Part shown: positions 1-14,600 of the stretch, piece by piece | Numbering within the stretch: position 1 is the first letter of the stretch | Layout: each line of letters starts with the position of its first letter | Source of the DNA: Trichinella spiralis | Taxonomy: Eukaryota > Nematoda > Enoplea > Trichinellida > Trichinellidae | Direction of reading: 5' to 3' | NCBI GenBank assembly: GCA_000181795.3 | Contig: CM012954.1 | Span: 13,841,475-13,905,474 of the forward strand | Length of the DNA stretch: 64,000 nt | Translations under genes and position numbers: made by a program | The notes under the pieces: model-generated | The model's database searches: none | What the model was told of the DNA's origin: nothing | Seen by the model: the letters and a program-made list of their open reading frames with translations, nothing else

Positions 1-1758
1 GTGGTGGATTCGGGTGGTGGAGGGGATGGCGGGCAGGTATACGGACGGAGCTGAATGGAGCTGGAATTTGGAAACCGATTACTGATTACATATAGAATAT
101 GACACAAACCACAAACCTTGTGCTTTGTGAATAAACACGAAACATAACGTCGCAAGATAAACGGAATTTCTACTATTAGGGCGTCTGATTGAGTACAAGT
201 TGATAGACTTCAGTAATGTAAACATTTTAAAAAATTAAAAATGTTTGATTATTCGAAAAATCGGTTATCATAAGCGACTTCCAAAAAAAATGTTCGGATA
301 ATCAGAGTTCTAATGGATTTGAACATTCAACTTTTTTCCTGACTATTGAGAAACGAAGCAACAAGGAAAGATTTTTCTACATGAATCAATCAATTAACTT
401 GCCAAGATGATGATGGGTGGTCGCTCAAACAAAAAAAAAGAGACTTTTCAGTAGTAGTAAATAGTCAGGGCAGAGTAATACTTGATTGCAGTGTGAAAAA
501 GTCGTAACGTAGCAGAACCCATTAACTTTAACTGAAAACCCTCGAATCTTGGATGACTGTTGACACCACCAGCTCAATACAGATTTGTATTATAATATTT
601 TAAAAGCTATTTTTGTAATGAATGAATAAATAAATAAATCATAATCAGCAATCAGCATAAGACAGATCATGTATCTGTTTTATGATCAAGTAATATGAAC
701 AAAGTAAAATAATAAAAGTAAAAAACAGTCACTTACTTTATATTTCTGGTTAGAAACGGTTTGAAATTGATGGAAACAAAAAATCAAATGATATTACAGA
801 ACAACAAACAGCAAGCAGCAGACGTCGACAACTGAACTCTGTCAGACTAAAATTCATCATCACTGCTGCATTCACACCGAGAGAATGAATGGAAACAATC
901 AAAATACATACCTCGAATATAAAGAGAGAAAGAGCTGTTCCACTTCCTAAGGCAATAAATATGTAAACGCGAGTGCATATAATAAATATAATAAATGTAA
1001 ATTATGGTGCTGTTTACATTATGCAAAACAGCAAAATGTATGACATTAACGCTTGAAAGCAAACAAAAATGTTCAGCAGTATTGAACAAAATGACTTTTA
1101 GATGAAACAATAATAATAATACACTAGAAGCAATTAAATAAAACAGATAAAAAAGAGAATAATTTCTTCTCTTTTTCAACAATACTTTTTTTACATACAT
1201 ACCTGCTGCTGTGTTTCAATCGATTTCTATTTTAACACAAATTAGCTATAAATAACAATGAATACTACATAATATGTCAACAAATATTAAAATTTGCATA
1301 AAGTATATAGTTGATTGCAAAATGTTCCGCGAGCTATTTCATTAATGTGAGAACAAATTTCTCTTTTGTCGAAATATGAAATTACCTGATCAAATAAATA
1401 GTCAGTCACATGTGATGGATGTAATGTAATGCAATGGATATTTAGTTCTAATGCTTTATTAGCAGTTTTCCATTTATCCTTTCCATTCGTATTAATTGTT
1501 CACAATTATAATAAATCATGGCAACTAAACATAACGATAATAGATAAAATACAAACAACATGTTTAAACAAAAACTTTTGATATGAGACAACATAATAGA
1601 ATATAATATAATATAAATATAGCAAAACAAAAAATATTATTCATTTAATGAGTCTGGCTTAGCATATGAATAATTACATACAGACCCCACCGATTGATCA
1701 GTCGACATGGGCAAAGAAGCAAAAACAAGCCAAACAATAACAAACACACAGTAAAGTT
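1..1758. other. 3' flank of laminin gene, no gene recognised
   Basis: AT-rich sequence downstream of the laminin stop codon. An AATAAA on the minus strand at 1455-1460, about 300 bases past the stop, is a plausible polyadenylation signal. A short AAAT-type tetranucleotide run lies near 618-640. The small open frames here have no recognisable family and look like chance. Confidence 0.6.
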
Positions 1759-4700
1759 TCAATCAACAGGACAACCTTCTTTAGAAACGTCCCCGAATAC
1801 GGTAATTTGCCTGAGATCGACGCGTTTGTGACGATGACGACGATGCGTTCGATCCAACGATAACGATCGCATGCAACCAACAAAATGATCTTAAAGAGAA
1901 ACAACAAAATAAAAAACAGAAAAAAATACAAATATCCCCCATCAAAGTAGATTATAAAGCATGCATGCATGCGTGTCCGTGAGTATTTTTCTTTTCTCTC
2001 TTACAAATATATACACGTGCTTACCTCGCATAAGAAGACCAATGCTGGAAAAGTTTTCTGGAAGCCCGCCAACGTAGAGTGTGTGCTTTTTCTCTTCCAT
2101 GAAATAATCACCTTTCTGTTTTTTCAGTTGCATGTGCGCATTAATCCCATCGACTCCGATCGTTACAAAGTTTTTCACTTTCAGCACCTGTTCAAACAAT
2201 CCATACATATATACATATATATATACTAAAAAGTCTAATGTGAAAAAGATTGTTTACTCGAATCGAATGCCAATGACCATCACAAAGAGCACTGTTCGAT
2301 TTCATCGGCAATTTCAATCGTTGACCAGCCTGTTGTTCGTGTTCAACAGAAAGCATCACTACTCCGTCGACCATTTGCAAAGTGATAAATTCAGAACCGT
2401 CTCCGGAAGCAATGACAAATAGTACAGCATTTTTTGTTCGAGGCTTAATTTCAAAACTGAAACTTAGCTTCGATTCGATCTACAAAATAGCAAATCATAT
2501 AAACTTCAATTAATAATAACAGTATATATATATATATACCATGAAATCGTTGTCCAAGACAAAATAACCGTGCTGCTCGCCGAAAAAGATTCCCCGTTCA
2601 AATTCATTGTCGCAAGGGTAAACGCCAACTGAATTCGACGCATCGCCCATTGGAACGTTGTTCAACAATATGTTGCGCATGCAACCAGAAAATACAGCAG
2701 CAACATCTGATAATAATGTGGGATGCTGCTTTTTCGCTGAACGAAATTCCTCATTTGGCAAGCCTCCGATGTAGAACGGACGTTGCAAATCTATACGAGT
2801 GGTCAAACCAGGCGACTTGCCTTCCGCTTGCAGGATGTCATCTATCCACAGTTGACCATCGCGACCATCTCTGTACAATTTCACCTGAAAACAAATTTGA
2901 AAAAAAAAATCATCACCACTTTATCACTTTACAAATATCACTCGCACAAAACTTACATAATGCCACTGGTAATCCAGGATGCTCTGTTTCGATTGCAACG
3001 AAACTGAACCAGAACCGCTGTCATATTCGTAGACAAGCTTTCCATCTTTCAAATACAAAGCTATATAATCTTTCTTTTTGTCACTAGCGTACAGAACAAG
3101 TCCATTGAATGTGTTGGCTCTCAATTCGAGTGAAAATTCAGCTCTAACAACAAAAAAAATTGTCAATTTTATTTTAAATTCATTAAATAATTCTCTTCTA
3201 TACACACACACAAATTATTCATCACAACGTCAATCAACAACTCACCTGGCATCAATTGGAGAAACCAGAGATTGAAATTCGAGTCGAGAATTGCTTTCAG
3301 TACCGAAACGAAAGCAATTGCCACCACAAGGAGCGTGCTTGATTGGCTTCAACGGCAGAGCACAAGTGTCGACGGCTGGTACAGCTAAGAAGAAAAAGTA
3401 CAAATTGGATAGATACAACGTGGACGAAATTTGTCCTTTCACTGTCATCATACCAATGGTTGTAAATGTCATGCTAACGTCCTGATCAGAATCTGGAAGA
3501 AGAGCTGCAATTTGTTCGGCTGATGGAAACAAATCTTCCGGACAAATGTTGAATGATATATACTCGCCGTAGCGTTCACTGTCGGCAAAATTTAACATCC
3601 TGAAAAAGAAACACTGTTTAAGGTTGGTTGTCCAATTAACACACAAACCCAACCGTACCTTCCGTTATAAGTGACATCACCTATACAGCCGACAAAAGTT
3701 GACATATTTTGAAATTGTGCATCTGAAATTGGAATCGCTCCCAAATGCAGTGTACTGTCCGACTGGGCATATACACCAAGCGGTTCCATGTACACGGAAT
3801 TGGTGAACAAATCATCCATATCCAATTTGATTCTGCACGACAGAAATAAAAAATGATGACGGATGAGAAGATCCAACGTCAAAACTTACTCAGATCCAAT
3901 TTTGCTAATCGACACGTAATGCCAAATACCATCCGCAAAATTCTGAGCGTCAATTTTGACAACATGTTCGCTGCTACCCAATGATTTACTCTTCAACACA
4001 ACAAAACCATTCTGGACAGCAACGGACAAAGTGTTTGCCTGTAAAATAAATTCAATTTTTTTTCTTCATCTGCAATCATCAATTAATTATTATCATCATC
4101 ATATCACAGTATTTACTGCAATGTCGTCGCTGATCAACAACAACCACGTATTTGCAAGCATAGTTCGAAATTTGAACGACAGTTCGACGTTAGCATTCCA
4201 AGTAAGACTGTTAAATTTGACCGAACTTCCAGGTCTGTCGAAAGCGACAGAACGAATCGGACGGTTCGGACAACCAGGTTCGGCAAAATAGGCTTGCAAA
4301 TGACGATTCAAATTTACATGATATCCGTTGATTTGCATTCGCTCAATGCAACCGTGGAAACTTTGACGGATGACGGGAGAATTGGCCGGAAGTACTGAAC
4401 TGAACACTCCACCGACGTAATATTCATCGGTCACGTCAAGGTGACTCATTTTTCCAGGCGAACTACCTTTGACAGTGTCCGTCATGCCGACAGACAGTAC
4501 AGCTTGCTGACCGTCGCGTTTCACGTGCACACGATGATACTGACCGTCGTTGTATTTGCGTGGAGTGACCAACGTCGCGGCACCAGAACCCAAATTGTAG
4601 TGCAATCGAACTTGGCCACGTTTCATTTCAATTGCAAAAAAATCTCTCTATTATTAATGAATTTATTTATTCGTCATTTATTATCTTCATGATGCCAATG

Positions 4701-5640
4701 TAGAACAACTATGACTTACCTCTTTGCCCATGTAGAACAGCAAACCCATACTGGAATAGGTTTTGAAGTAGAATATAATTTCATTTTCTTGACGTGCATT
4801 CCAGGCATCTTTTTGCATCAAAATGTACCCATTGCCGGTAAAGTACATACCTGAAGGAAAATTTTTTCAAAAACCAAAAACCAAAAAATCACAACAACTC
4901 ACCGCCCGAAGAAACCGTTTCCAGTAGTTCTTTACGCTCGGGTGCGCCGTATGTGTTGTTGCGGCCGTCCAACACGAAATTCCACAATCCCCTCGGCTCT
5001 CCGTTCACTGTCAAAGCTTCAATTTGTCCACTGTATCGGAAACTGCCAACAGACGGCGGTAGCTGAAAAAAAGGAGAGAAGAAAAATAAAATTCAAAAAC
5101 GGATTGGACTTATAATGACGGTAGAGATTGTCGTAAAATAAAATTATACTTGAACAGAATCAGGAACGCCTCCGACGAACAGCTTGCTGTCGTTTTGATG
5201 CAAATTTAAAATCGACTTGGTCCCTCGGCTGAACACTTCGACCGATTCGTCCGGCTCGTGGTCAGTGCTGACACGCAGAGTCAACAATTTGCCGACCCGT
5301 TCGACGGTCGCTTTGTGCCATCGACCGTCGGATACGAGTCGTTCGGTTTGAACAACTGTCGGACCAGAGCCCAAATTGACCGTCGCTCTCAAATAGCCGT
5401 CGGCTATTTCCAACGCCAGATAGTCGTCGTCGTCCGACGGCAACGAACCTTCCTCGTTCATCTCGGCACTGTGCTGTTCGTTGCCAAGGAAGAACAACAG
5501 TCCATCCGGATAGTGGGTTCTGAAGTACAGTTGAACTTGGGTCTGGGCTTGGATCTCGCCCAGCTGGTCCAAATTGTACAACTGGAGGGTCGAGTTCGGA
5601 TAGAAGCGAACACCGAGTTTGACTTTGTTCGCCAAATCCC
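1759..5640 (-). other. Laminin LG1-LG5 domains
   Basis: Five LG modules can be followed. LG1 is about 5590-4920, LG2 about 4860-4270 and LG3 about 4250-3600. After a Cys-bearing linker, LG4 is about 3330-2620 and LG5 about 2570-1770. Each shows the recurring Y(V/I)GG(V/L)P strand and a (F/S)xGC(M/I)(R/E) C-terminal strand. These domains bind dystroglycan, integrins and heparin-like chains in known laminins. The last LG5 strand has a dense basic cluster, THRRHRHKR. Confidence 0.9.
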
Positions 5641-8600
5641 TCGCCCGAGCCAATTTCTCTTTCAACAATCCAACACCAGCTTCGACGGCATTCATACTGG
5701 AGACACTTTTCACGAACGCGTCACGAAGCGACGAAACATTCTTCAACAGTTCGGGAACCATCAGCCGAATCTGTTCCACGTTCGCCTTGGCCCGTTTCAC
5801 GTTACTGATCGTAGCCAGTTGGTCGGCCAGCTTTTCGTCGACTTGCTTGACGACAGCTTGTTCGTGATCTTTCACCAGGGTCGATTTGAGAAGTTGCTCT
5901 TCTTCGTTGACCAGAGTATTCGTGTCCGACGTGAAAACATTAGCATAGGAAAGTTGACGACGAATTTGGTCGAATTGATCGGTTTCGTTGAACAATTCGA
6001 CCACTTGCTGTTCAGTGGCATTCAGTTCAGCCCGCATGTTCGCAATGGTCGCATCGTTATCCGACAACACTTTGCGCATGTGATTTTTCATCTTCGATCG
6101 CATTTCCGAAGCTTGTCGTACAATCTGCATCGCCAGTCCAGCTTGTTCTTTCACTTCCTCTTCCAAACTGTCCATCCGTTCAGGGTCGGTCAACAGTTCG
6201 TAACGGTTCGTCGACAGCCAGTCCACTGCTCGGCTGGCATTGGCCAAAGCGTCCGTAATTTGCTTGTAAGCTCGACTAGCTTGCAAAGCGTCGACCACAT
6301 TCTGACGACTGTCGGCAAATTGCATTTCCAAATCCCGTACTTGGCTGTCCAATGTGTCACTGTGCTCGAGCACGGCCTGTTTCATGAGTTGTATTTTTTC
6401 AATAGCTTGCCCATTTTTTTCAATTTTAGCCACCAACACTGGATTGGATTTGTTCAATTCGAACAAACTGTTCTCCAATTTCATCCGCACGTCGCCCATA
6501 CCACGGATGATCGATTGGGCATTGTTGATCAGTTCGTAAGCTTCAGATAGGGTCTGTTCAATTTTGGAAATGTTCGAATTGGGCAAAGTTTCAAAAACTG
6601 GCGCGGTGCCAATTTCCAAATAGCTCATTTCGGTTTGTTCCATACGAGTTCGACTCTGCTCGAGTTGGTCAAGCAAATGACCAACACGCCGGTTGATGCT
6701 ATCGAAACTTGTGGCAACGACGGCACTCGCATTGCGCAATTCTCCCACTGACCGACCAAAATGGTCCACCTCCTCGACGAGACGATTGGAATTTTCCAAT
6801 TCGACCAGCGCGTACTTTTCTTGGCGAGTCATATCCGCATCCTTAATGCCGGACAAAAAGTTCTCCACTTCAATTTTCAGCTGTTCCGTCTGCTTTGCCA
6901 AACCATTTGCACCGTTCCAATTCGATTCCAACAACGACTGGGCAAATGTTTCCAACTTTTCTATTTGATCTTGAAAAAAATATATCAAGTCGATGGATGG
7001 AATTGAAAAAGAATAATTACATCATATGGAACAGCAATAAAATAGAATAAAAGTTCGTCGTTACTTTTCAATTTTGATGAACTCGTTCTGATATCACGAT
7101 GCACTTTGAAACCGTATTCACCGAAATCTGCAGCCCGACGGCGGGCTTCTTCAGCATCTGACATGGACCGTTTGATCTGAAAAAATGAACTAAAAAATAT
7201 GACAAAACACAAGAAAAAAAAATATACAGTGACAATTATGTTGTTGGCATCTTGGAATTGAAGAGCATTTTTTCCATTCTTCAACTGTGTCAAATTGTCC
7301 AAGTTATCCAAATTCGACTAAAAAACAAACAAACACCAAAAACTCTACATCATCAATGGACAGACACAACATGGATTCTTCTTTCTCTTACAATCATCTG
7401 GTAAAGAGTGCGGTTGAGACGATCCAGCCGTTTGGATGAAATTTGCGCAACTGACAAATCGTGAGTACTGTTTTCAATTTTATCCAACTCGTTGCCAAAT
7501 TGTTCAAAATCGTCCACCAATTCGACAACACATTCGTCGCATTCTGGAAAAATAATGATGACAAATTGAAAACAAAAGAAAAAAACAAATATGCAAATCA
7601 AACAAAAAACAACATCCTACGCAAACATCCATGATAAGGTACAAGCAAGTGACCAGGCAAACATTGATCGCAACGAACTCCTGTAGCCCCTTCCATACAC
7701 TGACACTGACCAGTGGCCGGATCGCAGATGGTTCCCATGGCCAGATCGGATTCACAGTCACATTTACGACAACCGGCCGATGAATAGTTCCAATATCCGT
7801 CGGCACATCGTTCGCAGAACAAACCACCGACACCAGGTTGACAAACGCACTGGCCAGTTTCCATGTCACACTGAGCGGTCGTGGCCGCTTCGGCACAATT
7901 GCACATTTGACAACCTTGGCAATAGTTGAAACCCCAAGCGTTGTCGGCACAACGGTGACAATTTTCACCGACCACATTCGTCTTGCACTGACACTGGCCA
8001 GTGTCGGCATCGCACCATTCACTGCCGCATTGATTGCAAGAACATTCTGCAAATGGTCGGTCGACAAATTCATACAGTATACGACATTTTCACCTTCCCC
8101 CACCTGTACAATTGCTCGCCTGTACCGCATCACCGTAATACCACGGTGCGCACAGTTCGCAGTGGAATCCGTCGGTATTTTTTTCACAATCGAAACAACG
8201 ACCATTCGTCGAATCACAACTATTTTCCTTTGTCAATTGATTGTTATTGTTGCAGAAACACCTCTGACAACGCCCATCCGGTCGAGTCGGTTCCCCGAAC
8301 CAACCAACCGCACATCTAACAAGAAGTATGCAAAATAAGCATTATTTGTATTCATCTTGTATTATTTTTTTCGTTGCTCTCACTTGTCACAACGATCACC
8401 TGCGTAGCCTTCTGTACAATTACAACTGAGCAGTCGACCTCGATCGTTCACTTGGCAACTGTATGCGAAGCTGAAATAAAATGAACAAACCAAAATGTAA
8501 ATGGATAATGAAAAGTTGGCAAAATTTGAAAAATGTCCACTTGTTCGCCACTGTCGGCAATGGACAAGGACACAGTTGGCAATCCATTGGAGACCCGAAA

Positions 8601-11600
8601 GTCGCGTCCCCGTAAAATCCAGCCTGACATTGTTCACAGTGATCGCCCGCTGTGTTGTGGTCGCAGTGGAGGCAAAGTCCCGTTTTCGGATCGCAACTAT
8701 CCGAATGGCCGTGGCATTTGCAAGGCACACAAGAGCCGAGAAAAGGTCCAGTGTTGACTCGGTAGAAACCTTCGGCACATTCCTGTTTTAGAAAAAATAT
8801 TTAAAAAAAAATACTTTCCACCAAAATGTGAAAACATACTTCACAAGAGGTACCCTTGTAGGGTGGTGGACAACGGCAAATTTCCACATTCAGAGCTGCT
8901 CGTTCAGGATTGACGACAGAATTTGAATCTGCACTTGTCATGGTGAACATTTTCATTCTGAAACAAGGAAAAAAAAACAATTATTCCTACAATAAATTCA
9001 CCATACATGAACAACTACAATAAGAAGAAGAATACTTGCTCAACTTACACTACTCGTTGAAGTCGACTGTAATAAGATGCTTTGACGAGCAAAGCGGTAA
9101 CGTTCTGCAGGACAGTCATCAGCTGGGCCCTCGTAACTGGCTCACCATTTTCGTGAATCCATCGTTCCTGAAAAAGCAACAAATAATACAGTGTGCATTG
9201 CGTTTGGGTGCAATCAGATTGATTTTTCTGACACATCCACATCACATACAGGCAATAGATCAACTTCGACAGAGAAAAATGAATCAAAAGAAGCTGGTTG
9301 CTCTTCGCTCCAATATTCCAAAGTGATATTGTTACCCTGAAGAATAATTAAAATTGTAAACGAAAGAAAAGAAGCAATATAAAGCAGAGAAAAAAAAGGA
9401 AAACATTACTTTCAAAATCAAATCCGGAGAAACTGTAATGGAGGTGGTTTCGGCGATCGGCCACGCGCTGATCGTGTAGAACAATTTACCGCCGAACGAA
9501 AGCAATCTGTTGCCCAAATAAGCCCAAGGTGCGACCATGTAAACGAGCTTCTGGTCGTCAACGGCCGACTGGTCGAAAAATATTTCCAATTTGTGATCAT
9601 CGTTTTCGACGAGTTTCGCACTTGGCGCATGAAGTACTTTCCAACCAGTCATGTGGACAATTTCACCGATTGCAAAATTCCCACTTTGGCATATATCCGT
9701 CACTCCGAAACAGAAACACTCTGTGCAGCCTTTCGGATTGCGCATTTCCAAGTTGAACGTGCCCGGAGAACAAGAAGCACAAGTACTGCCGACCACGTGC
9801 TCCTAAATCGAATAATAAATTTAAAAAAAAAGAATGCAAATTGACCAACAAAAATAAAAATAACACCAAGCTCTAGTAGTGCTCACCTTGCAAGAACAAG
9901 CGGCGGTATTTTGGTCGCAAATTTCAGCCGTAGAGCCTGCCAGATCACAAGCGCACTGATAACAGTGCGGATAGCCGTAATGGCCAGCCAGACAACGGTC
10001 ACAACGTCGACCGCCAACATTAGCAACGCACAAACACTGACCAGTGAGCTGATCGCATTGTGTAGCTTGATTCTGTGTGCCCGGTGCACTGCAAGCGCAC
10101 TCTTGGCAGCCAATCAGAGCGTCGTAACCGTAAGCGTTCGTTTGACAGCGTTCGCATTTGGGACCTTCCACCAGTGGTGGACAGAAACAATATCCCGTAT
10201 GTTGGTCACACATCCGATTCGGCCCGCATGCACAGGCTGTGGAAGAGAACTTCGATCAACCAACGAATACGACCAAACAGAACAATAATATAAAATAATA
10301 AATATTTCAAACACTCACGTTTGCAGTTTGGAAAACCAAAATATCCAGGCTTGCACTGGGTGCACTGACGACCGATTACGTTCGGTTTGCAAGTACACTG
10401 ACCACCGTACCGTTCGCACACGAAACTCGTCGATCCTTCCAAATTGCAATCACAACTAATTGCACCGACATTGAAATCCACCGTCAATGAAAAAATCAAC
10501 TGCTTGCATTGTTCGTCGTCTTCAGCAACTACTGCTGCAGCGGCAGTACTAGCGGAGGGCTGATTTAAATATTTCGAGCAATTGCCCATGTCAATCCGCG
10601 CACGATCCGCCGACACTGGATACAACACATCGTCACTGTAACTGGTGATCGGTATCACCAGCAGATAGTCCAAGTAGGTGTTCTGTTGCATTTGTTCAGA
10701 TTTTGGAAAAAGACTCAACAGAAAACGATCACGAATATCAAATGCAATCGATCGACTGTCACCACTTCCGTAAACTACACTTCGACAACCTGATACACTT
10801 GGACAGAATTTCAACTCCAACAGGGCTAAATGAATGAATAAAAATACATAAATAAAATATTACACTTAAACACCTTGACAATGAAATGCAAGCATGTCAA
10901 ATATAGAAATAGGTAATAAATAATTTGGTTGCTTTTCAAGTTTTGTTTTCTTATGAAATGCTAAATCTTATGAACCACAGAAAAATACACACTTATATAG
11001 GGATATAGAAAGATGTAGAAAATTTAAATAAAGAAAAAATAAAAAATATCACACACAGGCCCGCTTTGACTCGCACACACTCACACTACTATCTCAATTT
11101 CAGTATTGGAATTTCACTTACCATTAGTTGACTGCTGACCGTACGGTCGAGTAGGCAAATAAGCGGTATCTACAAGAAAAATGAATTAATTAATTAAAAT
11201 AGCAAGGAAATGATATCAAAATTTACCATTATGAACACTACGGATGTCAGATTCGATGATCATTTTTGAATGAACAGGACTGTAGTAATGCATGACAAAC
11301 ACGTATTTGTCCGGCTTTGGAACAGATCCGGTAAAATGAATGATTCCCTGAAAAAATGAACAAACAGACGTACAACCAGTAGTTGGAAGCAACAGTTGGC
11401 GAAACAATTTGCTTATACTTCAGCAGAAATGTTCAACGGAATGACTTGTATTTCTGGATCATAAATCATAAATGGTAAATCATAACCACTGATTGTCGCA
11501 TTTCTGTAAACTGATTCCACCTCAGTGCGACTGGCACTTGGAAGCGAGAGATACGCGAAACCGACACATCTGAACATGACAAGTTACAGACTTGCTCATA

Positions 11601-14600
11601 TGCATATGCAAGCAAATAATTACCTGCCATCCATTTTTATACATTGTGGTTGTGGTTGCAACAATTCTATATCCCAATCTTCTGATGGTATCAGCGTAAC
11701 ACTTTTCTTAAAAAAACAAAGCCCCACTTATAGACAGTGTATATACATTTTTTTTTCTCAACATTTGAACAACTTTACTACCAAAGCTAAATTTGGTTTT
11801 CTTCCAGTCTGAATAGTAACTACAAGATTGTCATCGGTTTCAAACCACAACGGCTGACCATTCGCAGAAACCACTTCACGACAAAATGTACTAACAAAAA
11901 AATTGACAATACTTTAAATTATATTGAATATTGAATAAAGAAAATTCCAACCTGTACGGACAATAGTGAAACACAAGCGATCCTTTTGTTCTAACGAGAC
12001 CGTTTGACACTTCTACGTCAGCAGGTACAATGTCATCGTCGAAATTGTAATAATCAATTACAAGTGTGTAATTGGCCATCTTTTCAGGTTTAACTTCAAT
12101 CGAATAACGCTGAAGCAGTGAAAAATGATATGTAATAAAATAAAAATAAATAATGATTTGGATTGTGAAATTTAATTTACATTTTCAGAGTTGATCCACA
12201 AATGCTGATCTCCGCTGACCGGCAGTTGTACAGGGTAAAATTCGAGCTTTTCCGGTTGACCATCGACTTTGAAATTGTCCAAATCGACGGACGGTTTCGA
12301 CAATTTTGGATAAATCAGCATTTCGCAAACGGCCGCGTCAGATTCGTTGAACTGCAAGCACGGCTTGGGGAAACTCGTGTGCAAGCTAGTTGCGCCAAAA
12401 TAAGCTTCCGGCAAAAAAACTACATAATCCTGGTGAAAAAAAATATTTGCAAAAATAGATGTTGAAAAGAAATGAAAAGAAGCAGAAAAACAACAACAGA
12501 TCAAAAAAAGCACTTACCAAAAGAAGACGATGCGCGCTTTTTATTTTCAAAAGCCACTGGCCTGGATTGAGCACAAACGGATGCGGTTGGGCTGACGAAG
12601 GGACCAACTGGAATGACGGCAGAATGGTCTTAGCAAGTCGCATATCGACCGATTGTTCCACGTCACGATCTGCAAAAATGGAATTGAAATTTTACTTGCA
12701 AAAAGAAATACACTCATTCGAACATATTATATTCTTGGCATTGAAGGAAAAAAAACCAAACAAATCAAAATAGCAAAAAAACGTTTTACCACTTACCACG
12801 ACTGGTATGCGTGTAAATGGGATGCATACTAATGACAGCTGTAATGTCTTGTTGCGTGGGGTTTTGATAGCGCAACAAAATTCGATAAACGCTCGACTTT
12901 GGTATATGAACGGGTATGTGAATTTCGTCCTAAAAGCAGAAAGAAACAAGAAAACGCACAAACAATTAATTCCACCTTTTCTGGCCTACCTGAATGGGAG
13001 AAAATACTGCATAGCCTTTCCAAGAGTAATCGGGAAAAAGGTGCTCGTCGACGGCGAATCTGGCAGGTTGGTTGTCAACAGTGACGGCATCTTCGGCTTC
13101 GTATTTCAAATGTTGCAAAGTAGGATAAAAATGAGCTTCAATCGGTTCAGAACACGTTCGACCACCGACGCGTGGTTTGCAGAAACACTGACCAGTGCGC
13201 GGATCGCAAATGTTGCTGAAAGAACCGCCACTGTCGCATTGGCAAGCTGACAAACAAACAAACAAACAAATTGTTCAAATAATATGCAAGAGAACTTCCG
13301 AATATCACACAGACAACACTTACGCTTGCATCCCAATGGATTGGATGGATTCAACGCGTAGAAACCGTCCTTGCAACGGGAACAGTCTCGTCCAAAGACG
13401 TTCGATTTGCAATAACACTGACCAGTCAGATGGTCACAGTCGGTCAGTGACGACAACGTTCCGGCAGGATTGCAACCGCAAGGCTCACAACCATGCACGT
13501 TGTGATACTGCAAGTTCCAGTGAAATCGTTCGCATTCGTTGCAACGACGACCAGTGACGTGACTCTTGCAAATGCAAAGATCACCTTTTGGAACTTTATC
13601 ACATCCAGAAAAATTCAGCGAAACACCCCTCGGATCACAGTTGCATTCTGAACATCATCAATAATAAAATCCATATAGCAAACAAAGTATAAATTATTAT
13701 TATTATCAATTGACAAGCATGCAACAATTCTTGTTTGTTCACCTTCACAAAGAGGATAGTTGAAAAAATTCTGTTTACAGCGATCACATTTTTGTCCAAC
13801 AAAATTAGCTTTGCAAAAACAGTGTCCATTATCGTCGCAGGTAGTTCCCAAGCTTCCGAAGCGATTGCATTCACAAGCTGAAATAAGTGGCATGGATGTT
13901 GAAGAGAAAATGTCTAAGGTGAAAAAAATTTTCAAAAATAACATACGTTTGCAATGGGGATAATCGAAATGACCAGCACTGCAACGATCACAGTGCAGTC
14001 CGCCGAAGTTGGACCGACACTGACATTGGCCCGTTTCAGCGTGACATGTTTCCGACAATGAACCAATACTGCTGCAGTTGCACGCTATAGAAGAGCAAGA
14101 GAACAAAAAAAAATTAATACCAAACCGAATCACCATCTTCTCGGTTTTCGATTATAGGAAAAAAGTAACAAATACTCACGTTTGCATTCCGGTAAACCAT
14201 AATAACCGATCATGCACTGACCACACGTTTGTCCAGTAAAGCCAGGCTTGCACAAGCATCGACCAGTATGCGAATCGCATTTTTCTTCAGTCGTACCAAT
14301 ACTGTGACAATTGCAATAGTCACATTTTGGATAGCCAAAATAGCCGGCCCGGCAACGGTCACAACGTACACCCTCGTAATTCATCAAACACGAACAATGA
14401 CCGCTGGTCTGATTGCAAACCTGGTTCCTCGATCCAATTACATCACAATCGCACTTTCGACAAGCGGGAAAACCGAAATAGCCTTGTCTGCACTCGTAAC
14501 ACAACAAGCCGCCAAAATTTTCCTTACAATGGCATTGTCCAATATGATCTGGCTACAACAGTTCGAAATAATTATTTTCATTCATTGCAAATGAAATTAC

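Noticed and set aside
1-60. Gly-rich frame at the window edge followed by a donor-like CAG|GTATAC
   Set aside because: Could be the end of an exon from a gene outside the window, but only about 12 codons are visible and no family can be named.
847-1200. 117-codon minus-strand frame downstream of laminin
   Set aside because: Low-complexity, rich in Phe, Leu and Tyr from AT-rich sequence, with no conserved pattern.
5258-6550. 430-codon plus-strand open frame opposite the laminin coiled coil
   Set aside because: Lies exactly antisense to the laminin coiled-coil exon, has no domain, signal or family match, and is explained by the base composition of the helix codons.
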